DNA of 43,261 bases from Pseudonocardia sp. (GCA_030451825.1 JAKDNL010000005.1:1-43261); one strand, 5' to 3'; counted from the first letter of the stretch, positions 1-9,850 are shown. The notes: generated from the sequence alone by a model not told the origin. Translations and numbers: made by a program.

Positions 1-944
1 CCGAACCGTTCGAGACACTCCCGGATGAGGGCATCCGGCATCGGCGCCATCGCGTACACGGCGCGGCGCAGGGTCGACAGGTCCCGGGAGCCGAACGAGG
101 GGTCCTCCAGCGCCGCCCGGTACATCATCGGCAGCCCGAACACCTGGGTGATCGCCTCCCGCTCGACCGTGTCCAGGAACGCCGCCGGCTCGAACGCACG
201 CACGACGTGGATCGTCGCCCCGACCAGGATCGCCGGGGTGCAGAACGCGTTGAGCTGCGCGGTGTGGAACATCGGCATCATGGCCAAGAACTCGTCGCGG
301 GCGTTCCAGCCCGAGTCCAGCGCGGCCGACATCGACTCCATCGTGATCGCCAGGTGCGAGGCGACGACACCCTTCGGGAACGACGTGGTGCCCGAGGTGT
401 AGAGGTAGGTCAGGGCGTCGCGATCCTCCACGACGACCCGCGGGACGGAGTCGTCGTCGGCGGGCAGCGCGTCGAGCGTGCTCCAGGTGCGATCGGCCGG
501 CTCGGCCTCGTAGGAGGCGCCCAGGCCCGGCGCGACGATCACGTCGACGACATCGGAGACCTTCGTGATCGCCTCGGACAGGCCGTTCACCAGCTGCGAC
601 TCGACGACGACCCCGCGCGAGCGGGAATGGCCCAGCACGTAGGCGACCTCCTCGGGCTTCCACCCCAGGTTCACCGGCACGCAGACCACACCCATCTTCG
701 CGCAGGCGTAGTAGACGGCCAGGAACTCGGCGCTGTTGCCCGCGGCCAGCGCCAGCGCGTCACCGCGGGCGTAGCCGCGCGCGGCCAGCCCGTGCGCGAG
801 CCGGTTCGCCCACGACTCGAGCTCGGCGTAGGTCCAACGGCGTCCGGAGTCCACGACGGCGATCCGGTCCGGTCGCGCCGCCGCGCTGCGGGTCAGTGTG
901 TCCCCCACGTTGACCCGTTGGATCAGGTTCTCGTTCAGCTCCAT
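1..944 (-). CDS. AMP-dependent acyl-CoA synthetase/ligase, C-terminus beyond window start (partial)
   Basis: Reverse-strand translation from ATG at 944: MELNENLIQRVNVGDTLTRSAAARPDRIAVVDSGRRWTYAELESWANRLAHGLAARGYARGDALALAAGNSAEFLAVYYACAKMGVVCVPVNLGWKPEEVAYVLGHS...LTYLYTSGTTSFPKGVVASH; AMP-binding motif YTSGTTxxPKGV. Not in ORF track because it runs off the edge. Confidence 0.9.
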   Translation of the reverse strand, partial: MELNENLIQRVNVGDTLTRSAAARPDRIAVVDSGRRWTYAELESWANRLAHGLAARGYARGDALALAAGNSAEFLAVYYACAKMGVVCVPVNLGWKPEEVAYVLGHSRSRGVVVESQLVNGLSEAITKVSDVVDVIVAPGLGASYEAEPADRTWSTLDALPADDDSVPRVVVEDRDALTYLYTSGTTSFPKGVVASHLAITMESMSAALDSGWNARDEFLAMMPMFHTAQLNAFCTPAILVGATIHVVRAFEPAAFLDTVEREAITQVFGLPMMYRAALEDPSFGSRDLSTLRRAVYAMAPMPDALIRECLERF

Positions 945-958
945 TGCCGACTCCTGGA

Positions 959-2122
959 TCAGTAGGACCGGGGCAGGCCCAGGGAGTGCTGGGCCACGTA
1001 GTTGAGGATCATCTCGCGGTTCACCGGCGCGATGCGGAGCAACCGGGCCAGACCCCAGTACGGGAGCAGGCCGTACTCGCTGGCGACGCCGTTGCCGCCG
1101 TGGGTCTGCATCGCCGCGTCGATCGCGGCCAGCGCAGCCTCGGCGGCGGCGTACTTCGCCATGTTCGACGCCTCGCCGGCGGGCTGCCCGCGGTCGTGGC
1201 ACCAGGCGGCCTTCCGTGTCATCAGCGCGGCCAGCTCGGTCTCGATCTTCGCTTTGGCCAGCGGGTGCGAGACGCCCTGGTGCGCGCCGATCGGGGTGTC
1301 CCAGACCTTCCGGTCGTTCGCGTACGCCGAGGCCTGGTCCAGGGCGTAGCGGGCGATACCCACGCACAGCGCCGCCCCGGTGATCCGCTCCGGGTTGAGC
1401 CCGCGGAACACCTGCCGCAGGCCCTCGCCCTCCTGGCCGACCCTGTTCGCGTCCGGCACCCGGACCTCGTCGAAGTGCAGCGTGAACTGCTTCTCCGGGA
1501 GCATCACGTCCACCGGCAGCGGGCTCGTCACCAGGCCGGAGGCGTCGGTCGGGACCAGAAACAGCGACAGCCTGCCGTTGCCGTCGTCGTCGCGGCCGGT
1601 GCGGGCGACGACCAGCAGCGCCACCGCCTCGTCGACGCCGGAGATGTAGTACTTCGTGCCGCGCAGCACCCAGTCGTCACCGTCGCGGACGGCGGTGGTG
1701 GACAGCTTGTGGGTGTTCGACCCCGCGTCCGGCTCGGTGATCGCGAAGACGACCTTGGCGGTGCCGTCGGCCATGCTCGGCAGCCACTGCTCGCGCTGGG
1801 CGTCCGTGCCGAACTCGCCGATCACCTCGGCCGAGATGGCCGCCGAGACCAGCAGCAACAGGATCGGGGTGCCCTTCGCCGCGATCTCCTCACACACGAT
1901 CGCGAGCTCGACCAGCCCGCCGCCCCCACCGCCGTACCTCTCGGCGACGTTGACGCCGAGGAAACCGGCGTCGCCGAGCGCGGACCACAGCTCGTGCTGC
2001 GGTTCGCGGTTGCGCGCGTGCTCGGCGTAGTACCCGCCGCCGAAGCCCGCCGCGATGGCGCCGACCGCGGCCCGCAGGTCACCCGCCTCGTCGGTCTCGG
2101 AGAAGTCCACCGGCGACCACAT
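959..2122 (-). CDS. acyl-CoA dehydrogenase family protein
   Basis: MWSPVDFSETDEAGDLRAAV...FAITEPDAGSNTHKLSTTAVRDGDDWVLRGTKYYISG...MQTHGGNGVASEYGLLPYW; ACAD signatures. ORF open to 2182, internal Met at 2122 preferred. Confidence 0.92.
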   Translation of the reverse strand: MWSPVDFSETDEAGDLRAAVGAIAAGFGGGYYAEHARNREPQHELWSALGDAGFLGVNVAERYGGGGGGLVELAIVCEEIAAKGTPILLLLVSAAISAEVIGEFGTDAQREQWLPSMADGTAKVVFAITEPDAGSNTHKLSTTAVRDGDDWVLRGTKYYISGVDEAVALLVVARTGRDDDGNGRLSLFLVPTDASGLVTSPLPVDVMLPEKQFTLHFDEVRVPDANRVGQEGEGLRQVFRGLNPERITGAALCVGIARYALDQASAYANDRKVWDTPIGAHQGVSHPLAKAKIETELAALMTRKAAWCHDRGQPAGEASNMAKYAAAEAALAAIDAAMQTHGGNGVASEYGLLPYWGLARLLRIAPVNREMILNYVAQHSLGLPRSY

Positions 2123-2208
2123 CCCGCTTCTGTTCCGGAGAGCGGGAACAACAGTGATTCCCGGTTCACTCGTGGCGCACACTACCGCGCGGCTGCCATG
2201 CTGAGAAG

Positions 2209-2859
2209 ATGGTCACCGGAGTCCCGCGGGCACAGGCCGCCGACACCCCCCCGCGGCGGCGCCGCGACCCCGGTCGCCGCGAGCGGATCCTGACCGCCGC
2301 CGCCCGGCTCGCCGCGCACCGCGGCTTCCACACCGTCGGGATGGCCGACATCGGCGCGGAGGCCGGCATCGTCGGCTCCGGCATCTACCGTCACTTCGGC
2401 TCCAAGGACGCCATCCTGGTCGCCTTGCTGGACCGGGTGATGACCCGGCTCGAGGACGGTTCGCGGGATGTCCTGGCCCGCGCCGAGACGGATCAGGAGA
2501 CGTTGTCGGCGCTGGTCAGGGACCACATCCGGGTGGCCATCGAGGACCGTAGCGTGCTCGCCGTCTACCACCGCGAGGTGCACACGCTGCCCGAGGAGGA
2601 CCGACGCCGGCTGCGGCGCAGCCAGCGCCACTACGTGGAGGACTGGGTGCACGCGCTGGCCCCGCTGCGCCGCGACCTCTCCGACGGCGAGCTGCGCCTG
2701 GCCGTGCACACCGCGATCGGGGCGATCCAGTCCACGCTGTTCTACCGCAGCGGCCTCGCACCGGAGCGCCTCGGTGAGCTGCTCGACACCGCCGCGCACG
2801 CCTGCCTGGGCGTCGAACCGGCGATACCGCCGGTGCTCGCCGATGTGAATCACGGGTGA
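2209..2859 (+). CDS. TetR/AcrR family transcriptional regulator
   Basis: RRERILTAAARLAAHRGFHTVGMADIGAEAGIVGSGIYRHFGSKDAILVALLDRV: classical TetR N-terminal HTH; divergent from the ACAD gene. Confidence 0.92.
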   Translation: MVTGVPRAQAADTPPRRRRDPGRRERILTAAARLAAHRGFHTVGMADIGAEAGIVGSGIYRHFGSKDAILVALLDRVMTRLEDGSRDVLARAETDQETLSALVRDHIRVAIEDRSVLAVYHREVHTLPEEDRRRLRRSQRHYVEDWVHALAPLRRDLSDGELRLAVHTAIGAIQSTLFYRSGLAPERLGELLDTAAHACLGVEPAIPPVLADVNHG

Positions 2860-2933
2860 CTCGACCCTTGCCGATGTGGCCCCCATCACGCCATGCTGCC
2901 GGTGCGGGGCGGTGCCGGAGCGAGGGAGCTGAC

Positions 2934-4703
2934 GTGAGCGTGACCGAGCGCGAGACGACGACGGGGCGCGAGACTGTGGCAGCGGGGACGGGGCACGGGG
3001 GGACCGGCCTGCCGCACCACCCGCACGGCACCGCGCTGCCGGACGCGTCGGCGATCGACGTGGAGACGCTGCGCGGGCGGCGCGCGACGAACCGCTGGGA
3101 GCGCACGTCGGTCGGCGACGTGTTCGAGCGCCTGACCTGGGCCCGTCCCGACGAGCCGGTACTCACCGGGTGTCCCGGCGCCTACGGCGACGAGCGGTTC
3201 GCCGCCGTCACCCCCAAGCAGGCCGACGCGGTCGCGAACCGGCTCGCGCACGCACTCGCCGCCGCCGGTCTCCGGCCCGCCGACCGCGTCGTCCTGATCT
3301 GCGAGAACTCGGTCGAGGCGTTCCTGACCAAGATCGGGATCGCGAAGGCCGGGATGGTCGCGGTGCCGTTGAACCCGAACCTCGCCCCGGACGTCCTGTC
3401 GCACATCCTGCGCCTCACCGAGCCGGGCTTCGCGATCGTCGACGCCGAGCTGTGGCCGGGCGTCGAGTCCGCGTTCGCCGCGACCGGCACGGGCGTCGGC
3501 GCCACGATCACCGTCGGCGGTGGCCCGGTGCCCGGCAGCGTCTCGTTCGCCGACCTGCTCGACGGGCACCCGGACACCGAGCCGGACGTCGAGATCCACG
3601 GCGACGACATCTGGGAGCTGCTGTTCACCTCCGGCACCACGGCGATGCCCAAGGGCGTGATGATCTCGCACGGGAGCACGCACCTGGCCGGGATGAACTT
3701 CGCGCTCGCGCTCAGCCGCGGGCTGCGTCACGAGTGCGACCTGCGGGTCGCCACCTACCTGCCGATGATCTACCACATCGGCGATCAGCTGTTCCCGTTC
3801 GGCGCACTGCTGGCCGGCGGGTCGTTCGTGCTGGGCCGCGGCCCGGCGCCGGGGCCGGTCGCCGAGGCGATCTCCGGACATCGGGCGACCGCGTTGTGGG
3901 CCGGGTCGCCACAGTTCGTCACCGCCCTGACCGCCGAGCTGGAGGCCCGTCCCGAGCTCGACGTCGGCGCGTTGACGACGCTGGTCTACGGCTGGGGTGC
4001 CCTGTCCCCCGGCCTGCTCGACCGGCTCGACGCGAGGGCCGGGCACGAGATCGTCACGCTGGGTATCTTCGGCCAGACCGAGGCGATCGCCTGCTACCGG
4101 TTCTGGCCGACCCGCTGGCCGGACGTGCACCGCGCCACCGCGCCGTCGGTCAACTATGTCGGCGTGCCGAGCGGGCTGCTCGGCTCGGACGTCGTCGACG
4201 AGCTGGGCGAGCCGGTCCGCGGTGCTGCGGGCGAGGCCGTCTACCGCTCCCCGATCATGACCGCGGGGTACTACAAGGACGTCGCCTCGACCCGGGAGGC
4301 GTTCCGCGGCAGCTGGTTCCACTCCGGGGACTCCGCGCTGGTCGACGACCAGGGGCTGCGGATCATGGTCGACCGTTACAAGGACATCGTGAAGTCCGGC
4401 GGCGAGAACGTGTCCAGCATGCGGGTCGAGGCCGTACTGCACGAGCACCCCGCGGTGCTGCGCGCGGCCGTGATCGGGCTGGCGCACGAGCGCTGGGGCG
4501 AGGCCGTCACCGCGGTGGTGGTCCCGCGCGAGGGCGCCGCGCCCACCGCGGACGACGTGATCGCGTTCTGCAAGGGCCGGCTCGGCGGCTACGAGACGCC
4601 GAAGGCCGTCGTGTTCGCCGACGCGCTGCCGGAGACCGTGGGCGGGAAGGTGCTCAAGTACAAGCTGCGCGCCACGTACGCGGACCTCTACCGACGGGCC
4701 TGA
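2934..4703 (+). CDS. AMP-dependent acyl-CoA synthetase/ligase
   Basis: LLFTSGTTAMPKGVMISH, GWFHSGDSALVDDQGLRIMVDRYKDIVKSGGENVSS, GGKVLKYKLR; GTG start at 2934 after GAGGGAG. Confidence 0.92.
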   Translation: MSVTERETTTGRETVAAGTGHGGTGLPHHPHGTALPDASAIDVETLRGRRATNRWERTSVGDVFERLTWARPDEPVLTGCPGAYGDERFAAVTPKQADAVANRLAHALAAAGLRPADRVVLICENSVEAFLTKIGIAKAGMVAVPLNPNLAPDVLSHILRLTEPGFAIVDAELWPGVESAFAATGTGVGATITVGGGPVPGSVSFADLLDGHPDTEPDVEIHGDDIWELLFTSGTTAMPKGVMISHGSTHLAGMNFALALSRGLRHECDLRVATYLPMIYHIGDQLFPFGALLAGGSFVLGRGPAPGPVAEAISGHRATALWAGSPQFVTALTAELEARPELDVGALTTLVYGWGALSPGLLDRLDARAGHEIVTLGIFGQTEAIACYRFWPTRWPDVHRATAPSVNYVGVPSGLLGSDVVDELGEPVRGAAGEAVYRSPIMTAGYYKDVASTREAFRGSWFHSGDSALVDDQGLRIMVDRYKDIVKSGGENVSSMRVEAVLHEHPAVLRAAVIGLAHERWGEAVTAVVVPREGAAPTADDVIAFCKGRLGGYETPKAVVFADALPETVGGKVLKYKLRATYADLYRRA

Positions 4704-4877
4704 CCCGGCTCCACCCTCCCGGCCGCCGGTGCTCGTCTCCTGCCGCGGCGCGCCGTAGCGGCCGGTGCCCGCCGTTGAACCGTGATCGGGTTACCGTCGG
4801 TGACGGCGGGTGCGCGGCTGCTCCGCTCCGGCCGCCCGGGTTCCGGCGTGGCCGCCGGACAGCGGGGACGGTGACGT

Positions 4878-6578
4878 TTGCAGGGACCGACCGATCCGAT
4901 GCGGCCCGTACCACCGGGGCGCCCCCGGGCCGGGTGGCCGGACCAGCGACGTCCCGAGCCCGGCGGTGACCGGCTGTCGCCGGGCCGGCCGCGCGACCGG
5001 GCCGGGCGGGCCAGCCGGGCCGGGCGGGCCGCGTTGGCCCTGATGTCGGTGGTGGTCCTGCTCGTCGCCGGCTACGCATGGACGGTCTACCGGCACCTGG
5101 ACGGCGGGCTGGTCACCAGCGACGTGCTGACCGGGCCGCGCTCGGCGGACGGCGCGACCGACATCCTGCTGGTCGGGCTGGACAGCCGGACCGATGCCCA
5201 GGGCAACCCGCTGCCCCGCGACGTCCTCGACGCGCTCAACGCCGGCGACTCCGACGGCGAGTCCAACACCGACACGATGATCGTGCTCCGGGTCCCGGAC
5301 GACTCCTCCCGCCCGACGACCGCGATGTCGATCCCGCGTGACTCCTACACCGAGATCCCGGGCTTCGGAAAGCACAAGATCAACTCTGCGTATCCCCGCG
5401 CCGCGGCGGACGCGCGGCGAGAGCTGACCGCGCAGGGGGTCGTCGAGCCGGAGCTGACGCGGCAGGCCGACCTGGCCGGGCGTCGCCTCCTGACCAGGAC
5501 GATCGAGCAGCTCACCGGGGCCTCGATCGACCACTACGCCGAGGTCAACCTGGCCGGGTTCGCCGAGATCACCTCGGCCGTCGGCGGCGTCCCGGTCTGC
5601 CTGACCGCCCCGGTCGACGACCCGTACTCCGGGGCGCACTTCGCCGCGGGACCGCAGCGGCTGCAGGGAGCCCCGGCCCTGGCGTTCGTCCGGCAGCGCC
5701 ACGGCCTGCCCCGCGGCGACCTGGACCGGGTGGTGCGCCAGCAGGCGTTCCTGGCCAGCCTCGCGCACCAGATGCTGTCCGCGGGCACGCTCGCCGACCC
5801 GGTCGCGCTGACCGGGCTGCTGGACACCGTCAGCCGCTACGTCGTGATCGACCAGGGCTGGGACCTGCTCGCGTTCGCCGCCCAGGCCCGGGGCCTGACC
5901 GGCGGGAACATCCAGTTCCGGACGATGCCCACCGGACGGTCCGACCTCTCGACGCCCTCGGACGGCGACGCGGTGCAGGTCGACCCCGCGCTGGTGCGGG
6001 CGTTCGTCGCCGGGCTCTCCACCCCGGCGCCGGAGCCCGCCGACACCGCAGACACCGAGCCCTCCGACCCCGATCGCGCCGACACCGGGCCCATCGACAC
6101 CGAGCCCGTCGACCCCGGGAACGCCGTGCCGGACCCGGCCGCCGCACCCACGCCGTCCACCGCAACGGTGATCGTCGACGTCCGCAACGGCACCGGGCGC
6201 TCCGGCCTGGCCGCCGGCGTGCAGGACGTCCTCGACGACGACGGCCTGGTCCCGGGCAGCCTCGGCAACACGTCCGCGACCCGGGAGTCGGTCGTGCGGG
6301 CCGCCGACGACGCCACGGCGCGCCGGGTGGCCGCGGTGCTCGGCGGGCTGCCCGTCGAGACCGACCCCACCCTCGCCGACGGCTCCGTCACGGTGATCCT
6401 CGGCAGCGACTACACGGGTCCGACCGGGCCGGGCAGCTCGGCGCCGGGCGCCGACGATCCGGGCACCGGCGGCCCGGGCACATCAGGGACGGGTGCCACC
6501 ATCCCCGGTGACGACGCCGCGGGAGCCCCACCGGCCCCGCCGGTGATCACCGCCGACGGCGTGCCCTGCGTCTCCTGA
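4878..6578 (+). CDS. LytR-CpsA-Psr (LCP) family protein with C-terminal LytR_C-like domain
   Basis: N-terminal TM, then DILLVGLDSRTDAQGNPLPRDV...SNTDTMIVLRVPDDSSRPTTAMSIPRDSYTEIPGFGKHKINSAY...ALAFVRQRHGLPRGDLDRVVRQQAFL; C-terminal VIVDVRNGTGRSGLAAGVQDVL. Confidence 0.9.
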   Translation: MQGPTDPMRPVPPGRPRAGWPDQRRPEPGGDRLSPGRPRDRAGRASRAGRAALALMSVVVLLVAGYAWTVYRHLDGGLVTSDVLTGPRSADGATDILLVGLDSRTDAQGNPLPRDVLDALNAGDSDGESNTDTMIVLRVPDDSSRPTTAMSIPRDSYTEIPGFGKHKINSAYPRAAADARRELTAQGVVEPELTRQADLAGRRLLTRTIEQLTGASIDHYAEVNLAGFAEITSAVGGVPVCLTAPVDDPYSGAHFAAGPQRLQGAPALAFVRQRHGLPRGDLDRVVRQQAFLASLAHQMLSAGTLADPVALTGLLDTVSRYVVIDQGWDLLAFAAQARGLTGGNIQFRTMPTGRSDLSTPSDGDAVQVDPALVRAFVAGLSTPAPEPADTADTEPSDPDRADTGPIDTEPVDPGNAVPDPAAAPTPSTATVIVDVRNGTGRSGLAAGVQDVLDDDGLVPGSLGNTSATRESVVRAADDATARRVAAVLGGLPVETDPTLADGSVTVILGSDYTGPTGPGSSAPGADDPGTGGPGTSGTGATIPGDDAAGAPPAPPVITADGVPCVS

Positions 6579-6651
6579 ACAGCGGCGAAGCCCCGTTCTC
6601 CCGCTGCTCGACATCGGAAATCCCGCCTGGCCGAGCGGTAGGCTGCGCGAC

Positions 6652-8105
6652 ATGCTGACGCGGCTCGAGGTCCGGGGGTTCAAGAACCTGCTGGACACCC
6701 ACGCCGAGTTCGGACCGTTCACCTGCATCGCGGGCGCAAACGGGATCGGCAAGTCCAATGTGTTCGACGCGATCGAGTTCCTGTCCTATCTGGCAACAGA
6801 CACCCTGGTAGAGGCTGCGCAACAGGTACGGGGTCCGAACGGTCCGCGCTCCGGATCCGAGCCACCCCGAGGTGACGTCCGGGACCTGTTCTGGGACGGG
6901 TATCGGGATCACGAACGCCGGATCGATCTCGCGGTCGAGATGCTCGTCCCACGAGAGGTCGAGGACGACCTCGGCGCACCCGCTCCCGCCACGACCACAT
7001 TCCTGCGTTACGAACTGACTCTCGGCTACGAGACCCCGGCCGGCGAAGGCCGGATAGGCCGCCCGAGCCTGCTCCGGGAGGAGCTCCGGCAGATCAATCG
7101 CGGGGAGGCGACACGACACCTCCGGTTCCCGCACAACGCCCAGACTTTCCGGACCTCGGTCGTCACCGGAACCCGCCGCGGCGGGCCGTACCTCGAAACA
7201 GCCTCCCGCGACGACGGAACAGTGATCAACGTTCACGGCGACGGCGGCAGCAGGGGACCTCCACAACCGCGGGCAGACGCGCGCAGCGGACGGACCGTCC
7301 TGTCGACCGTCACGACGAACGACTACCCGACGATTCTGGCCGCGAAGCGCGAGATGCAGAGCTGGCGGCGGTTCGCGTTGGAGCCCTCGGCTCTCCGCGC
7401 CCCGAACAGCCTCAGCGATCCCCGCTCCCTCGGGCACAACGGACAGCACCTCGCCGCCGCCCTCTATCGGATCGCCCATGACAACACGGTCGACGGAGAT
7501 CCGGACCCCGCGGCACTGATGTCGCGGGTGGCCGGACGCCTCTCTGACCTGACCGGTGTGCGGGTCGATGACCTGACCGTCGACCTGGATAAGGCACGAG
7601 AGGTGTTCACCCTGTTCCTGCTGGAGCGTGGTGGCCTAGTGGTGGCCTCCGGCTGCCGGCCCGCGCGCTCTCGGAGGGCACCCTTCGTTTCCTGGCTCTC
7701 TGCGTACTGCTCGAGGATCCGGAATTCACCGGATTGCTGTGCATGGAGGAGCCGGAGAACGGGATTCACCCGGCGAACCTGCCGGCCGTCATGGAGCTCA
7801 TCCGCGACCTCGCCGTCGATCCGTCGCACGCGCCCGGTGACACGAACCCCTTCCGGCAGATCATCATCAACACTCATGCGCCGGGCGTCGTGCAGCTCTG
7901 CGACCCGGCCGACCTGTTGCTCGCCGATCTCACACCACAACGCACTCCGGATGGGCAGGCCGTCCGGGCACTCGCGCTCCTACCCTTCCGCGACTCGTGG
8001 CGTGCGGACGACACATCGCGGTCCTTCGGGGAGGCCGACGTCATCGCCTATCTGGCGCCTCCGTCCGGGGCGCAGCTGCGTCTTCCACTGGACATCGCCG
8101 GATGA
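6652..8105 (+). pseudogene. AAA family ATPase (RecF/OLD-like, AAA_15/AAA_21 type), frameshifted near 7650
   Basis: MLTRLEVRGFKNLLDTHAEFGPFTCIAGANGIGKSNVFDAIEFLSYLA (Walker A) in frame 1; ...VVAS then RLPARALSEGTLRFLALCVLLEDPEFTGLLCMEEPENGIHPANLP...IIINTHAPGVV (signature, Walker B, D/H loop) in frame 3. One missing C in gcctcc(c)ggctg reconciles the frames. Confidence 0.8.
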
Positions 8106-8474
8106 CTGCCGGACCTCGGTCCGGCCTGTTCGTCGCCGAGGGCACCTCGGACCTGCCACTCGCCGAACTCGTCGAGTCCCTCTTCCTCGCGCACGGGGCG
8201 ACGGTGACCTCGACCAGGCCCGATTTCTCCCTGCTCCAACGAAGTGGAGCGGGTGGCCGATCCGAAGACGTTGCTCCACGACTCCATCCTGGAGACCGCG
8301 AACGTGACAGGCCGCAAGCGTCAGCAGTTGGCCGGACGGTTCTCCCAGAGCCGTCGCCAGCTGTTGGAACGCCTCGACTCTGATGGACCTGTCGCTTCTC
8401 TGGATAGCTGGCAGCACGTGGTCACCTCCGTGAAGGAGGTCGTGGCGGGCTGGGCCACGACCACCGCCCCCTGA
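8102..8474 (+). pseudogene. TOPRIM/DUF4276-like partner, internally deleted remnant
   Basis: ATGA overlap with the ATPase stop. N-terminus MTAGPRSGLFVAEGTSDLPLAELVESLFLAHGATVTSTRPDFSLLQ in one frame; C-terminus VERVADPKTLLHDSILETANVTGRKRQQLAGRFSQSRRQLLERLDSDGPVASLDSWQHVV in another; central segment absent. Confidence 0.55.
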
Positions 8475-8528
8475 CCCTGTGGCCCGCTCCGTTTGACAGC
8501 GGCAGCCGGGGTCTGTTGGCTGGGTACC

Positions 8529-8600
8529 GTGATCGCCCTCCCGCTGACGCGTCGTCGTCACGTCGATCACCAGCTCGTCACCAGCTGCGCCTGTCACTGA
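8529..8600 (+). CDS. putative 23-aa leader peptide upstream of sfnG-like gene
   Basis: GTG ATC GCC CTC CCG CTG ACG CGT CGT CGT CAC GTC GAT CAC CAG CTC GTC ACC AGC TGC GCC TGT CAC TGA = MIALPLTRRRHVDHQLVTSCACH*. Shares LTRRRHVD and terminal Cys with the second leader at 13650. Confidence 0.75.
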   Translation: MIALPLTRRRHVDHQLVTSCACH

Positions 8601-8620
8601 CCAGGCACGCAGGGCGCGAC

Positions 8621-8642
8621 GCGGACGCCCGAGGGCGTCCGC
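8621..8642 (+). terminator. strong hairpin (attenuator candidate) between leader peptide and sfnG-like gene
   Basis: gcggacgccc-ga-gggcgtccgc, a perfect 10-bp inverted repeat 20 nt after the leader stop codon; no U-tract. Confidence 0.5.
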
Positions 8643-8719
8643 CGCCCGGGCCGCCACCACCGTCCAGACGGTCGGAAACTCACCGGCCCGACCCAGATTC
8701 CGTTCCGAGGAGCACACCC

Positions 8720-9850
8720 GTGTCCGACATCACCGAACCGCTGAAGTTCGCCTACTGGGTGCCCAACGTCAGCGGCGGGCTGGTCACCAGCACGATCGAG
8801 CAGCGCACCGACTGGGGCTTCGACTACAACGTCAAGCTCGCCCGGACCGCTGAGAACAACGGCTTCGAGTACGCGCTGAGCCAGATCCGCTACATGGCCA
8901 GCTACGGCGCCGACCACCAGCACGAGGCCACCAGCTTCTCGCTCGCGCTCGGCATGGCCACCGAGCGCCTGAAGCTGATCGCCGCCGTGCACCCGGGCCT
9001 GTGGCAGCCGGCCGTGCTGGCCAAGTGGCTCGCCACCGCCGATCACCTGACGGGCGGCCGGATCGCGGTCAACGTCGTGTCCGGTTGGCTCAAGGACGAG
9101 TTCACCGCCATGGGCGAGCCGTGGCTCGAGCACGACGAGCGCTACCGCCGCACCGCGGAGTTCATCCGGGTGCTGCGCGAGATCTGGACCGCCGGTGAGG
9201 GCGGCGCCGAGTTCGCCGGCGACTTCTACCGGGTGCACGGCTTCGACCTCAAGCCCCGCCCGGTCGACGTCCCCGGCCGCCCACACCCGGAGATCTTCCA
9301 GGGCGGCAACTCCACCGCCGCCCGCCACAACGGCGGCACCGTCTCGGACTGGTACTTCTCCAACGGCAAGGACTACGACGGCTTCACCGAACAGGTCGAG
9401 GAGGTCCTCGGCCACGCGAAGACCGCCGACCGTCTGCAGCCGGTCCGGTTCGGCCTGAACGGCTTCATGATCGCCCGCGACTCCGAGTCCGAGGCCCGGG
9501 ACACCCTGCGCGAGATCATCGAGAAGGCCAACAAGCCGGCCGTCGAGGGCTTCCGGAGCGCCGTGCAGCAGGCCGGCAGCTCCACCGGCGACAAGCGCGG
9601 CATGTGGGCGGACTCGTCGTTCTCCGACCTCGTCCAGTACAACGACGGCTTCAAGACCCAGCTGATCGGCACCCCGGAGCAGATCGCCGACCGCGCGATC
9701 TCCTACAAGCGCCTCGGCGCGAACCTGCTGCTCCTGGGCTTCCTGCACTTCCAGGAGGAGGTCGAGTACTTCGGCGCCAAGGTCCTCCCGATCATCCGGG
9801 AGAAGGAGGCCGAGCTCGCCGAGCGTGAGCCGCAGCTCGCCCGGGGCTGA
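8720..9850 (+). CDS. sfnG: LLM-class flavin-dependent monooxygenase, dimethylsulfone monooxygenase SfnG-like
   Basis: MSDITEPLKFAYWVPNVSGGLVTSTIEQRTDWGFDYNVKLARTAENNGFEYALSQIRYMASYGADHQHEATSFSLALGMATERLKLIAAVHPGLWQPAVLAKWLATADHLTGGRIAVNVVSGW; GTG start at 8720 after GAGGAG. Confidence 0.85.
   Translation: MSDITEPLKFAYWVPNVSGGLVTSTIEQRTDWGFDYNVKLARTAENNGFEYALSQIRYMASYGADHQHEATSFSLALGMATERLKLIAAVHPGLWQPAVLAKWLATADHLTGGRIAVNVVSGWLKDEFTAMGEPWLEHDERYRRTAEFIRVLREIWTAGEGGAEFAGDFYRVHGFDLKPRPVDVPGRPHPEIFQGGNSTAARHNGGTVSDWYFSNGKDYDGFTEQVEEVLGHAKTADRLQPVRFGLNGFMIARDSESEARDTLREIIEKANKPAVEGFRSAVQQAGSSTGDKRGMWADSSFSDLVQYNDGFKTQLIGTPEQIADRAISYKRLGANLLLLGFLHFQEEVEYFGAKVLPIIREKEAELAEREPQLARG

Noticed and set aside
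207-2293. Long plus-strand ORFs (207..965, 944..2293) antisense to the acyl-CoA synthetase and ACAD genes
   Set aside because: Arg/Gly/Asp/His-rich translations without domain motifs; GC-driven antisense open frames opposite strongly supported CDSs.
3170-4969. 599-aa plus-strand ORF overlapping the acyl-CoA synthetase
   Set aside because: Shadow frame, almost entirely R/A/G/P; no family signal.
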